Assembly: GCA_022559845.1 (NCBI GenBank)
Contig: JAHNEJ010000124.1
Location: 1 to 64,000 of the forward strand
Length of the DNA: 64,000 bases
Direction of reading: 5' to 3'
Source of the DNA: Amorphophallus konjac
Taxonomy: Eukaryota > Streptophyta > Magnoliopsida > Alismatales > Araceae
Shown piece after piece: positions 32,287 to 43,928 of the stretch. The position numbers and the translations under genes are program-made. The notes under the pieces are model-generated. The model searched no databases. It was given only the letters and a program-made list of their open reading frames with translations, and had not been told where the DNA came from. Within the stretch, counting starts at the first letter, position 1. Every line of letters starts with the position of its first letter.

Positions 32287-33649
32287 ATGGTGAGAAGGAG
32301 CTCAGGGAGGAGGTCCGCCGGCGAAAGGGGTAAGGCCATGGTAGCAGCAGGGGATGGCCCTTCTAGGGCCTCACAGAACCCTCCCTCCAACGCCAGCATC
32401 CCCGCCGATGGACCACCACCCCCCCCCCTGCGGCGGTGGGGCTACCCCCCTACGGTGGCGCCGAAGCCTTCCAGGCCCTCAACGCCAAACTGGATGTCCT
32501 CGTGGAACTCATGAAGACCCAGGCGGCCAGGGATGCAAGGTCCCGTGCCCCGTCAGGGAGCCCCCCCCCCGCAGGAGTACGTCCCAGCACACAGCTGGGG
32601 GCCGCTTCACCCTCTGCGGCCAACAGCTCATTCGTAACAGGGTCGGAGGACCCTCGCAAGCTCCGCCTCCGGAGCAAGAGGCCTCCTCCTCTCCGAGGAA
32701 AGGAAGGCGGGGGACGCAACGGCCAGATCCGGAAGCCGACGCTCCCGGAGATCGCCAAGACGCTCCCCCCAGCCCCGCGGCACGGCAGCAACCGGAGTTA
32801 TCCCTCCGGCTATGAGATTTCGAAAGGCGCTTCGCTGAGCAGGAGCGCGGCCTTCGCGCCCTACAGAAGGCCTCTTCCCCGGAAGACGAGGAGAAATCCC
32901 CGTTCTCCGAGTATATCTTGAAGGCAGAGGTATCTCCCAGAGCCCCCATACCAATCTTCAAACTTTACGACGGCCAAGGCAACCCGGCCGACCATTATGA
33001 TAGCTTTGACGCCCTGATGACTCTACACGGAGCGTCGGACCCCATCAAATGCCGAGCCTTCGTGACCACTCTGGTCCAGGGCGCTCAAGCGTGGTTCCGG
33101 GCCCTCTCCCCCGGATCCATCCGAGACTTCAAGCAATTCGGGCGGGTCTTCAAGGAGAGCTTCGTCGGAAGTGCCCCCCCAAAGTCGGTAGCGGGGCTCT
33201 TGGCCCTTAAACAGGCGCAAGGGGAAAGGCTCCGGGCTTACGTCCACCGATTTAAATCGGAAGCCCCCCGAATCCCCCGCCTGGATGTGGCCTCAGCCAC
33301 AACCGCACTGACCGGGGGTACCCGGGACGAGAACCTCCGCCGTGAACTTGTCCTCCACCCTCCCTCGACCCTTGCCGAGCTAGTGACCCTGGCTCTGCGC
33401 CACGCCGAGTGCGAAGAAGTACTCAGCGCTTGCCGAGACGCAACCGGCTCGGGTCGGGAGGGGGACAAGAAGCGGGGCCCTGAGCCAAATCCTAGCTCGG
33501 GAAAGAAGCGAGACCGAGATGGAGAACGCAAGCGGAAGTACGAGCGGTACACCCCGTTAACCGCACCGGTCTATGAAATCTATGAAGACGTCAAAGACTC
33601 GGGACTCCTCCGCAGGCCCGAGCCACTGAGGTCGAAAAATCGCAAGTGA
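32287..33649 (+). pseudogene. gag of D (decayed)
   Basis: The N-terminal part runs through at least two frameshifts between about 32430 and 32920 (pieces include FQALNAKLDVLVELMKTQ and, in another frame, ERRFAEQERGLRALQKASS). From 32918 one frame continues: the capsid core with PIPIFKLYDGQGNPADHYDSF, WFRALSPGSIRDFKQFGRVF and LLALKQAQGERLRAYVHRF, then a Lys/Arg/Glu-rich stretch. It is stopped by TGA at 33647-33649, just before the zinc knuckle CLFHGDHGHHTGDCHQL, which follows in the same frame. Confidence 0.85.
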
Positions 33650-34600
33650 GACAGACATTGTCTATTCCACGGTGATCATGGGCATCACACCGGTGACTGC
33701 CACCAGCTCCAAGACGAAATCGAGCGCCTCATCCGCCTGGGGCACCTGGCTCGGTTCACTGCCGAGCGCAGAGAAGATCAAGGCGTCGCAGAAGAGATCG
33801 ACAACGCCCCCCGAGGGGTTCACATCAACGTCATCTCCGGAGGAATAGCATCAGGAGGCGATAGCAGCAGTGGAAGGAAACGTCATGCCGAGCGGGCGAG
33901 CCGAGCCCCAGAGCCATCCAAGGCCCCGCCCCAGGTCATAGTCTTCTCCGATCAAGACCTGGAGGGGCTGAGCACCCCGCATGATGACGCCCTCGTAATC
34001 TCGGCCACTATAAACCATTGTAACGTAGATAGGATTCTTGTGGACAATGGAAGTGCCCCTGATGTATTGTCTTATGACTGTTTCCTCAAAATGGGAGAGG
34101 ATCCATCTAAACTCCGCCCGGTCCGAACACCCCTCTGTGGGTTCAACGGCCTGGCCACTCTCCCCGAAGGAGCCCTAGGCCTGTCGGTTACCCTCGGCAC
34201 CCCACCCAAAACCGTTACGGTCATGGTAGACTTCATAGTGATCAAAGGGATGATAGCGTACAACGCCATCTTCGGCCGGGGAATCCTCAGCGGGATCAAG
34301 GCAGTACCATCTACCTATCACCAAAAAATGAAATTCCCCACCAAAAACGGGGTAGGGGAAATCCGAGGTAACCAGGCCACGGCCCGAAGGTGCTATAATA
34401 TCTCGGTGGAGGCCACGAGGCCGGGTGGGAATGATAAGGGCCCCCGGGAAGTCGAGGAAAAATATGCAACCACTGAGCCAGGTGGCGAGTTGCTAACAAT
34501 TTTCTTAAACGATGACCCGACCCTAGGAGTAAGGATCGGAGCCGACCTACCACCCGAGGAACAGCAGCAATATAAGAAATTTCTTTCTGAGTACGTCTGA
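33650..34600 (+). pseudogene. Zinc knuckle and protease of D
   Basis: Same frame as gag, beyond the TGA. The zinc knuckle (CLFHGDHGHHTGDC) lies at about 33662-33705. The aspartic protease has ILVDNGSAPDVLSYDCF, where DNG stands in place of DTG/DSG; DNGS is usual in Tat-lineage proteases. FIVIKGMIAYNAIFGRGIL is the second protease motif. The segment ends with KKFLSEYV and TGA (34598-34600), after which VFAWFDDQLPGI continues in frame. Confidence 0.85.
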
Positions 34601-36685
34601 GTCTTCGCTTGGTTCGACGATCAGCTCCCTGGGATACCAGAGGAGACCGTGATACACAGACTCAACCTCAACCCCACCATGAAGCCCGTACAGCCGCGCC
34701 GAAGGAAGCACGCACCCGAGAAGCAGACGATTATCAAGGCGCAGGTCACCAAGGGGCAAGAGACTGGTCTTTTTAAACCGGTCCTGTACCCGACGTGGCT
34801 AGCCAATGTCGTCCTGGTACCTAAAGCTTCCGGCAAGTGGCGGATGTGCGTGGACTTCACCGACTTGAATAAGGCGACCCCTAAGGACTGCTATCCCTTG
34901 CCCAGCATCGACCAACTGGTCGATTCGACATCAGGCAACGAGATGCTTAGCTTCCTGGACGCCTATTCGGGTTACCATCAGATCAGAATGAATTCTGAAG
35001 ACGTCGAAAAGACCGCCTTCATCACCGACTATGGCGTGTACTGCTATACCTGGATGCCTTTCGGGTTGAAGAACGACGGAGCTACATATCAAAGACTGGT
35101 CAATCACATGTTCGAGGAGCAGTTAGGTCGGAACGTCAAGGCCTACATTGACGACATGCTCGTCAAGACCCCCAAGGCCCAGGACCACTTCACCGACCTC
35201 GCTGAAACCTTCGGCGTTCTCCTGAAGTACAACATGAAGCTCAATCCTGCCAAGTGCGCCTTCGGAGTAAGATCCGGGAAGTTCCTGGGTTTCCTGGTCA
35301 CTCAGCGTGGGATCGAAGCCAACCCCGACAAAGTCCAGGCCATCCTGGACATGCGCCCGCCCGCCTGCATTAAGGACGTCCAGCGTCTGACGGGGCGTAT
35401 CGCCGCTCTCAGCCGTTTCTTGTCCCGTGCGGCCGAACGATGCCTGCCCTTTTTTAAACTGTTGAGGGGGCCCAAATTGGCATCTGCTACGTTTGCATGG
35501 GATGAGGAATGCCAGAAAGCGTTCGCCGAGCTCAAGGAGTTCCTGACTTCACCCCCGGTGCTCTCCAAGCCCGTGCCGGGCGAAGTCTTGTTGCTCTATC
35601 TCTCGACGACGTCATCAACGGTCAGCTCGGTCCTGGTCAGAAATGACTCGGGAATCGAAAGACCAGCCTACTACACCAGCAAGGTGCTCAACGAGGGCGA
35701 GAAGAGGTACCCCGCAACCGAGAAGCTCGTGCTAGCGCTGGTTACCTCCGCGAAACGCCTCCGACCCTACTTCCAGGGGCACCCCATCACCGTGCTAACC
35801 GGCGAGCCGTTGAAGAAGATTTTGGCCCACCCCGAGGCCTCGGGGCGACTCGTCAAATGGGCCATTATGCTTGGGGCCTACGACATCTCATATCGCCCGC
35901 GCTCAGCTATAAAAGGTCAAGCGCTCGCCGACTTCATCGCCGAAAGCACCATCCCGACCGAAGGTAGACTACCGACCATGCTCGGGCCAACCTGGGAACT
36001 GTACATCGACGGATCTTCCAACTCGGTCGGTAGTGGTGCTGGGATCCTCCTAAGATCCCCCGAAGGAGTGGAGCTCCAGTACGCCTTGAAATTCAACTTT
36101 CAGGTGTCCAACAACGCTTCCGAGTACGAGGCCCTTATATCGGGAGCGCGCATGGCCCGGCGGTTGGGGGCTGAGCGAGTCAGAATCCACATCGACTCTC
36201 AGCTGGTCGCAAGCCAGGTCAATGGCGAGTACGAAGCTCGAGAGGCACCCATGATCAAATACCTCCAGCTGGTCAGGAGCCTGGCCCAACAATTCGAGGG
36301 GTTCGAGGTAGTCCGAATAGCTCGGGAAGAAAACTCCCGAGCGGACGCCCTCTCTCGGTTGGCCACCTCCCTAGACCCAGAAGGTACCCGATCGGTCCTC
36401 CTCGAAGAGCTAGAACGCCCGAGCATTGACTCGGAGCTCCTCGCTGTTGACTCGGCCGTCCCGAGCGACTGGCGCACCCCCTACCTGTCTTGGCTCCGAG
36501 ATTCTCAAGAGCCCTCCGACCCTCGAGAAGCACGCCGAATGAAGTACCAAGCCCGGCGCTTCGTCGTCATGGACGACACACTCTACCGAAGGTCTTTCGC
36601 TGGCCCTCTCCTGAAGTGCCTCGGCCCCGACGAAGCCAGCCGAGCCATCCAAGAGGTTCATGAAGGCCTGTGCGGAGCGCACTGA
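34601..36685 (+). pseudogene. Reverse transcriptase, RNase H and second RNase H of D
   Basis: 695 codons closed by TGA at 36683-36685. RT motifs: WLANVVLVPKASGKWRMCVD, LNKATPKDCYPLP, FLDAYSGYHQIRM, TAFITDYGVYCY, and the catalytic AYIDDMLVKT at 35140-35165. The gypsy RNase H follows (FAWDEECQKAF, YYTSKVLNEGEKRYPATEKL). A second, archaeal-like RNase H lies at about 35990-36370 with WELYIDGSSNSVGSGAGI, NNASEYEAL, IHIDSQLVASQ and NSRADALSRLA; this duplication marks the Tat lineage. No catalytic residue is visibly lost, so the domain block itself is well preserved. Confidence 0.9.
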
Positions 36686-37705
36686 GGGGCAAGGCCACTG
36701 ACCAGGATCCTGTTACGACAGGGGTACTGGTGGCCCACCCTGCAACGCGACTACTCGGCCTACGCTCAACAGTGCGACCGATGCCAGCGGTTCGACCACT
36801 TGGTCCATCAGCCGGCTACAGAACTCGTCACCCTCACCGAGCCTTATCCCTTTGCTCGGTGGGGGATCGACATTCTCGGGTCATTCCCTACGGCTCAGTC
36901 CCAGAAAAAGTTCATTATCGTCGCCATCGACTACTTCACTAAATGGATCGAGGCCGAAGCCACTGCAAGGATCACCGAGACAGTCGTCTGGAGTTTCGTC
37001 TGGAAATCGATCATTTGTCGCTTCGGCATCCCCCGAGTGATAGTGAGCGATAACGGTTGGCAATTCGATTCTCGATATTTCCGAGACAGATGCGCCGACC
37101 TAAACATCCGCAAACACTTCACTTCGGTCGCCCACCCTCGAGCCAACGGGCTGGTCGAAAATGCCAATAAGACTATCTTGAAAGGCATAAAGACCAGACT
37201 CGGCAAAGCCAAGGGTAGTTGGCTCGAGGAATTACCTAGCGTACTGTGGTCGCACCGAACGACTCCCAGGACGGCAACCGGTGAAAGTCCTTTTCAGCTG
37301 GTGTACGGCACTGAGGCCGTCATTCCATTAGAGATCGCCAACCCGTCTCTCCGAGTCATCCGCTACTCGCTCGAGGAAAACAACCAAAAGTTACTCGAGA
37401 ACCTCGACCTAGCCGATGAACTCCGAGATATTGCCAGCATCCGAGCGACGGAATACCAGCGACGCCTCACTCGATACTACAACGCCAGAGTCCGAAGCAG
37501 ACACTTCCAACCGGGAGACTTCGTCCTCAGGAAAGCCGAAGCCTCTCGACCACTAGAGGCGGCGGGCAAGCTGTCCCCTAACTGGGAAGGCCCCTACCGA
37601 GTGGTCGAGACGCTCGGGAAAGGTGCGTACAGACTAGCAACAATGGAAGGGGAACCCATTCCTCGGACATGGAACGCAGCCGCACTACGCAAATTCCATT
37701 TTTGA
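36686..37705 (+). pseudogene. Integrase of D
   Basis: Same frame after TGA at 36683. The His of the zinc finger sits at the stop (VHEGLCGAH), followed by CDRCQRF. The DDE core is complete: WGIDILGSF, IVSDNGWQFDSRYF and ANGLVENANKTI. The C-terminal part has RHFQPGDFVLRKAEASRP, NWEGPYRVVETLG and ALRKFHF before TGA at 37703. No chromodomain follows. Confidence 0.9.
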
Positions 37706-39032
37706 AATTGTACAGCAAGATGGACAAAATAAATTCCTTTTCTTTTCATTCAAAACTATTGATACATCAGAAAGGCAAAGGCCAGTACATTGCCTGACAA
37801 AAAGTAAGAAAATCCGTCTAACACCGCTGCAAGGGGTCATCGCTCAGTTGACTCGATCTCGATCTCCTCGCGTCCAGCCACTGACTCTGCCTCGCGTAGA
37901 AACTGGCTCGGACAAGAGGGGGGCGATCCAGTTGGCTCAGATGACCCCTGACAAAAGTGACAGAAGGACTGCAAAGAAGGTGACCACCTTCTAAGGTTGG
38001 GGAAGACCACCTTCCAAGTTGATAGAGGCCAGGGAGAAGGAGCGCCGTGAAGACCTCCTCTTTCCCAACCTACCAACTCCTTGGAAGGGAACAGAGAGCA
38101 AGCAGCCTCCGAAGAGTAAAAGAAATGAAGAGCAGAAGAGGGAAAAAGAGGCTGCAGACGGAGGAAGGCTTCGGTGAGGAGGGAACTTGGTGTGCCTCCC
38201 CCCCCCATGCAGAGGGGGAGTGGCGGCAGGCATCCCTAATACCCCCATCCGTCCTCCGCCTCGGTGCCCGCCCGGAAGCCACGCCAGAACTGAGAAAGGG
38301 CAAGAGCCGTGCCCTCACACGTCGAAGCCCTCTCCAGATCCGCGCGGCGACCGTCGGACCCGTCTCAAACCCGCGCGGCGACCGTGGGACCCGTCCGACA
38401 AGCCAGGACAGCAAGAGCTCTCTGCTCCCCGTCGTCGGCGGCGTCACCCTCCGAAGGATCCTCCATGCTCCGAATGCAACGGCACAACGCAGAGCGAAGA
38501 AGAAGGAGTGAGGAAAGACTGTTAGAGAAAATCCCAAGCGGTAAAGAGGAAAGGGCGCCCTTCGGTCCTTCTTATAGGCCAAAGGAGGCTACACGCCTTA
38601 AATGACTCCCCCCTCGAAAACACGCCAAAGGATTTCTCCCCTGAACAGTCACCTCCAACTCCTCGTTTCCCGCCCTAGCGGGATTCACGAAGCGGCCTGG
38701 CATTCAAAGCGTGAGGGAACGGAAAGACGCCCCGTCAGAAGCCTACCAAATCAGCACGCGAGGACCACGCAGGACATACCGGCCCTCTCCAACTACTTCA
38801 GATACGCCAACCAAATCACGGCAAGGATGCCGATCAAACAAGTAAGTCATTCATTATCTCATAAAGAGGAAACTCTCTAAAGGAGGAAAGAGAGACAAAC
38901 AAGAGACAGGGGCTAAATAAGGCAAAATACATCAGGCCTCGGGCCCACTTTGAAGCTCGGGAGCGACGGAAGTGGGTGCGTCACCCCCAACACCCTCGGT
39001 GACGGCCGACCCGGGCACTGACCTCGCCTGTG
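37706..39032. other. 3' non-coding region of D, distal to the antisense gene
   Basis: Several open frames on both strands (for example 38070-38582 minus) have no recognisable domain and I do not call them. Downstream flank of the antisense gene, upstream part of the D 3' UTR. Confidence 0.5.
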
Positions 39033-41591
39033 CTAGAACTGTCTCGGTCGCGAGCCCTCCCGAGACGTGCGGAGTTGGTGACCCCGCCGGAGGAGACCCC
39101 TCGGATCTTCCCCGCCCGACGTAGAGGAGCTAGAAGCCGACTCATCCGAGTCATAGCTCTGGCCCAAAGGGAACTCGATCCCGGAGTCTTGCTCGTCGGC
39201 GTAGTCCACCGCCCGACGATAACCCTGCTTAAACCCCTTTCGGGCGCCCCGGCGAAGCGCTACCTCGTAATATGGTAGGGCGGCTCTCTCCAGGTCGGCT
39301 GAGTAGGCATCCAAGCTCCTATACCACTCGATCGCCTCCGCCTCAATCTGCTCCGTCCTTCCAACGAGCTCGACCCAAGTCCGCTCCGCCTCGGCCGCAC
39401 GCTCCTCTGCCCCCGCCAGGCGTTCCTCTGCCTCGACCCTCCCTCGCTCGGCTTCGCTCGACCGCCTCTCCGCCCGGGCTCGGTCCGCCTCAGCCACGGA
39501 ACGAAGGTGCTCCGCTACCTCCGCCCGGTCCAGTAGCTCGGCACGTTCGAGCTCCCAGCGACCGTCCAGCTCTAGGTGACGCAGACGCTCCTCTTCCAAG
39601 AGTTTGCCCTTCCTCTCGAGCGACTCTCGGGCCTTAGCCAACTGCTCAGTCAGCGCCTCGGTTTCTAGCCGGATCGCCCGTGCCAAATCCCTGATCACGG
39701 AGAACTCCCGTCGGAGCCCCTCATGCTCCTCGCTGAGGCGGGCCAGTTTCCTCTCGCACCCCCCGAGGGCCCAGGTGAGACTCGACCGCTCCGCCTCCGT
39801 CCAGGCGTACTTCTCCACCATCAAGGCCGCCGACCGAGCCATGACTAGGCCGCCCTCCATGAGGACGTCGAGGACTCCGGAGGGGGAGTGGCGCTTGTCT
39901 CCCCCCCTCGTCCTTACGGCAACCTCTCAGCAAACCCGATACAGGTCGTCCGAAACACCGAGCCTTTCCAAGGCCTCCGGCAAGGAGATCCGCTCCCCAC
40001 CGGATGCCCCGCCAGAAGGTTCGGCTCGAGCAACGGGGCTGACCGCCCCGCGTGCCGCGGTCGATTGGGGTTCCGACGCCTCCCCAGGTGAACCCCCAAC
40101 CTCGACCGACGCCACGGGATCGACCGCACCGGGAACTTCGAGCACTTGGGGCTGCGACGCCCTCACAGGCGAACCCCCAACCCTATCTGTCTCGGCCCGC
40201 GCCTCGCCGCCCGAGACATGGCCGACCTCGACCGGTCTCCCGGTCTCGACATTGGCTACTTCAGCATCGGCCCCCTCCATCCCCGGGGAGGGGAGAACCG
40301 ACCCATCTCCGCCCCCTGAGGGGCCCCTGGTCTTCTCGGCCCCCTCTCACCTGGTAGGTAGGGGAGCTGGCCCGGAAGGGTCGGCCCCGTCTTGCCCCCG
40401 AGAGGGGAGCGCCGCCGAGCCAGAGTCCCCCCCGGCAGCGGTAGGAAGGCCAGCCTTCTTGGCCCGTTTCTTGGCCTTCGCGGCTTCCCGCAATTTTCCC
40501 TCCATGGGATCCTTGCGCTTCGCCCCGCTTGGCCGCGAAGATCCCTCGGAGGCCACCTCCTTGCCCTTATCCAGGGCTTGGGAGTGACCCGCGGGAATGA
40601 CAGGCTCATCAGCCGCCAAGTCATCCCCAAGATCGATGACCTCGGTGACCTCTTCCAAAGGTTCCCGCCGGACGTCTGCAATGAAGAAGAAGATTCGGTT
40701 AAGAAGCGAAAAGGCGACCCTCCGACCCCGCAGAAGGATCCGAAGGATGATACCTGATGGCTTGAGCTGTGTAAGCAGATACTGCTCTACGTTCTCCAGC
40801 GTCACCAGCTCCTCAGTCGACCGGCGGTTTGTCAACAAGCGAACGGCGTACCCCTCCACATCGGCGGGTAACTCCTCCTGCCGCGGGGGAAGATTCGGAT
40901 GGAAGTTGGGCATAACCTGGCACCTCCAGGATTCATCCACTGCTTCCGCCTTCACCCAGAAAAACTGCCTCTTCCACCCTTTGTGCGAAGAATCCTTCGC
41001 CATCAGTGGAATACAACTCTGATTCCTGCGTGCCTGAATAAAGTAGAAGCCTTTCCCCGCCGACGAATGTGCCTTCAGCTCGAAGAAATAATGAAAAAGA
41101 TCCAGGGACGGGGGAACCCCCTGTAGGCTGCAGAGGATCTGAAAGGCAGACAGCAGAAGATACGAGTTGGCCACCAGCTGGACAGGCGCCAACACGAAAA
41201 AATTGAGAAGCTTCAGAACGAAGGGCTCGAAGGGGAGGCAGAATCCGCTCTTCCACGCCAGGAGAAAAGTACAAATATAGCCCGTGCGGCTATCCAAGCT
41301 CGTCTCGTGTGGGGCAGCGGCTACAAAGCTATATCGGAGAGGCAGGCGAAACCGATGCTCTAGTTTCTTCACATCAGCCTCCCCCAACTCGCTGCGATTG
41401 GGAACGGGCTCCCGCCTCACCTGCTCGATTTTCGAGCGCAGATCCGCCATAGAGCTAGAAGAAGAACCTTCACGAGAGCCCAAAGACTCCGGGGGAGAAG
41501 GAAGCTGCCGGATCGCCTCCGCGGTTATACGCGCCAGCTCCTCAAATGCCGCCGCAAGAGCTTGCTCCCCCGCTGTATCTTCACGGCGCAT
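39033..41591 (-). pseudogene. Antisense gene of D: Transposase_28-type (putative gypsy-type) protein with coiled coil
   Basis: One minus-strand frame from the ATG at 41591 to the stop at 39033 (about 850 codons) with two TGA codons (40349-40347 and 39929-39927). N-terminal helices, then a globular block (residues about 60-250: LEHRFRLPLRYSFVAA, SGFCLPFEPFVLKLLNFFVL, PVQLVANSYLLLSAFQIL, FHYFFELKAHS, GWKRQFFWVKAEAV) of the family listed as putative gypsy type transposon or Transposase_28, a Lys-rich linker, a Pro/Glu linker, then a long coiled coil (EERLAGAEERAAEAERTW and similar) and GFKQGYRRAVDYA near the end. It lies antisense between pol and the 3' LTR, where Tat-lineage elements carry antisense frames. 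A candidate intron is 40753-40676. Function unknown. Confidence 0.8.
40676..40753 (-). other. Candidate in-frame intron in the D antisense gene
   Basis: On the minus strand: CATCAG|GTATCATCC to TTCTTCATTGCAG|ACGTCC. Length 78 nt with a T-rich end and TGCAG acceptor. Being 26 codons without a stop, it leaves the frame open with or without splicing; the unspliced segment reads as a hydrophobic insert (VAFSLLNRIFFFIA) that does not look like the surrounding protein. Confidence 0.6.
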
Positions 41592-41871
41592 CAAGGAGCC
41601 CCAGAAGCAAAGAAATGGAAGAAAGGCCAAAAACCCTAGAAAGGCTGGGAGGACGAGCAGTGCCCTACGCCTATAAACCCTCGCGGGAGGCGGCGCGCCG
41701 TTCCGACCTCCGAGAAAAAGGGGGCCCCTTCATTTCAAATCCGTCAGGATCATTATTACTATGGGCCCAGGCGACCACTACATGTGGCTTCATAACGCCG
41801 ACAGGATTCCACCCACCCGAGCCACGCCGGTCCTAAACCTCGAAAAAACTACTCAACCGAGCCCCCTTGGC

Positions 41872-41892
41872 TCGGGAGTAGGAGGGGGACAA
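41872..41892 (+). other. Polypurine tract of D
   Basis: Purine-rich GGGAGTAGGAGGGGGACAAG just before the 3' LTR at 41895. Confidence 0.8.
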
Positions 41893-41894
41893 GT

Positions 41895-42679
41895 GGAGAG
41901 GGGGATTCCTGCAGCCCACTCAAAGAGCAGACCCAACTAGGCCCAACAGGGCCCGAAGAGGCAAGCTCGCCCAAGTGACAGCCCACAGGGCCCACTTGGA
42001 AAAGCCCAATAAAACAATGCTCGAGGAAGCAACTCTCCTAGGCGGCCCCAAGGCTCGGAGAGCCCGAGCATCGGTCAGGTCACAGGAAGACCCGCGCACG
42101 AGCTATCCCCCCGCACGAAGGAGGGAAGTGCTAGCCGATCTGTCCGACCCATCTCCTCACCGAGCTAGGCCTATTGCCCACGTAGGGATGGCCCCTCTAA
42201 GCTCGGTACGACCGATAAAATATTTATCATTGCAGCCGTTAGAGTCCACAGCGGGCCGGGCGCCAAGAGGTCCGGGAGCTCCGGCTTCCCCGCGAGGATA
42301 ACGCCCCCACGATGAGGCCATAAAAACCCACGACGAGGACGTAACCTCCACCAGAGACCCCTCGACTTGCAGGACTCCAGAGGGCGGCGCACTATTTAAA
42401 CCTGGGATACCCTCCGACGAAAGGTAAGATCCAAAAGGGCATTAATCCACCCCCAATTCCTGAGCACGGATCACTTCACCCCATTGGTGGAGAGGAATCT
42501 CGCGCCTTCACCTTCTCCTCCCTATCGCTGCTCCCACCATTGCTCTACTGACTTGAGCGTCGGAGGGTTTTGCCCCAGGGAATCCCCCTGGGCCCTCTGA
42601 CCCGTTTCCCTGTCTTGCAGTTCACTAACTTGGTGATTACCGCGACACTCAGGAACCACCGCGAGATTTAGCCTCTTCA
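41895..42679 (+). repeat. 3' LTR of D (785 bp)
   Basis: Near-identical to 31464-32249, ends GCCTCTTCA followed by the AATTC duplication. Confidence 0.95.
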
Positions 42680-43449
42680 AATTCTATAGGGACGACCCTC
42701 ATCTCCCTCTAGTTCATGATTAAGAACAAGAGGGTAGTGGGGGGAGTGAGTTCGTGGAATCGCCCAGGAAAACATATACGACACCCCTGGTACCAAAACC
42801 ATGAAGGGCGTAAACGAATCTCGCGTAAATACTCCCTTGACAATAATCCCTGGGGAGAGGGGATATTACTGTTGCCCTTTGGGGATACCCAGGGCATAGT
42901 CAGCGTCGCCGAGAAAACCCAGGTAATCACACACCGAGGATAGTCGAATGTGAAGATTCGGGGAAAGGGTCGATGAAACAACACATACAAAAGAACATCG
43001 CCAGAAGATATATATTCCATTCCATCGGAGAGAAGACAGAGCTGAGGCTACACCTCGTTCACATTTGGTGCGGTCCGGCGTTGTCGCACGGAAACCGCCC
43101 TTCGATCACACAGGGGATGCATTCCCATACAAAGGATTACAGAGAAGAGACAAAGGGAAATTGAGGGGGAGATGGGCTCATATCATCGCCCTCCTCCCAA
43201 TTACATCAGATTAGGGGAAAATAGCAAGGGGAGCGACCATCGGAAACCCACCTAAGACTTTGGTGAAACAGAGTATCAGATGGTGCACTTCTTCTCCGGC
43301 TCCGAGTTTCTTCAAACAGAGGGACCTAAAGGGTGGTGGCTCTCCGAGGCTCCCTCTTAGAAAACCCCTACTTCTTCCACAAGCTTCCCCCTCTCAGGCG
43401 ATTGACTGCTCTCTCTGGCCGTCTCCCTTTTTCCTAATCGAAATTCCCC

Positions 43450-43457
43450 TTTTTATA
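43450..43457 (-). promoter_or_regulatory. TATA box of LTR B
   Basis: Minus-strand GGCTATAAAAAGGGG. CGCGCCGGATTAG repeats stand just upstream of it, as the minisatellite does in LTR A. Confidence 0.6.
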
Positions 43458-43928
43458 GCCTTCACCGGCTTGGCCTTACCCGGTGCTCATATGGGCGCGC
43501 CGGTTTAGCAAGGATTGCTTTGGAGCGCGCCGGATTAGAAATTTTGGAGCACGCCGGATTAGAGGCTCCTTCATCCTATCTCCAACATCTTTCGGCCCAT
43601 TTAACTTGTCTAGGCCCATCTGTGCTTATTTTCTTCTTTTGTAAGGGTTGGCCAATCGTTCGACTTGTACTCGTTGTCCAGGCTTCCGCTTGTTTCTTCG
43701 GGGATGGTCCCGAATATTCTTCCGAACTCTTAGGTCTTGCTTTAGCGGTTGGCCGTTGGAGCCGAGCATCTTATCTTTTCTTCTTCTTTTTGGTCTCATC
43801 TTTTGTTCGGCTTCCGCCATTCTTTCTTTCTTTCTTTTCTTCTCTGTCGGCACAGGAGCACCCGATCAGAACTTAAGACCTGCAGAAGCAGAAGTCAGGA
43901 AATATTAGGAATATTTTCAGTGTCAACA

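Larger units (their letters stand above)
31464..42679 (+). mobile_element. Element D: complete Tat/Retand-type Ty3/gypsy retrotransposon
   Basis: 11,216 bp between LTRs 31464-32249 and 41895-42679, flanked by the 5-bp duplication AATTC (31459-31463 and 42680-42684). It has a primer site, gag, one protease-RT-RNase H-second RNase H-integrase frame, a 4.2-kb region with an antisense gene, a polypurine tract and a 3' LTR. The second (archaeal-like) RNase H and the lack of a chromodomain place it in the Tat lineage. It sits inside the LTR of B. Confidence 0.95.
18700..43928 (-). mobile_element. Element B: Tat/Ogre-like, gag-only LTR retrotransposon, interrupted by D
   Basis: Minus-strand element: LTR 43928-28119 (split by D), primer site 28115-28099, gag (27985-24617), a second gag module (24696-23314), then 4.6 kb without pol but with hairpin arrays. 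Outer LTR end TGTTGACACTG matches the Tat/Ogre start. The right edge abuts LTR fragment X; the left part is cut by O. No protease, RT, RNase H or integrase is visible, so either pol was lost or this is a non-autonomous gag-carrying family. Confidence 0.65.
28119..43928 (-). repeat. LTR of element B (about 4.6 kb without the D insertion)
   Basis: Plus-strand ends are TGTGGGAGATGG (28119) and GTGTCAACA (43928). Removing D and one AATTC copy leaves about 4,590 bp. On the right side U3 shows GCGCGCCGGATTAG repeats (43493-43562) and a TATA box (43450-43457, minus). The part left of D holds CGGCGCGG repeats, two GGCAGCATCTCCCC-type boxes and a GAGGGCTAGCCTACGAGG repeat family. No second LTR of B is in the window. 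Confidence 0.7.

Noticed and set aside
33647..36685. TGA recoding (readthrough) in D gag-pol
   Set aside because: Three different sites in one frame and two more in the antisense gene; CGA-to-TGA decay is simpler. Kept only as a test in findings.
38047..38880. Overlapping frames on both strands in the D 3' region
   Set aside because: No recognisable domain, GC-rich composition keeps frames open.
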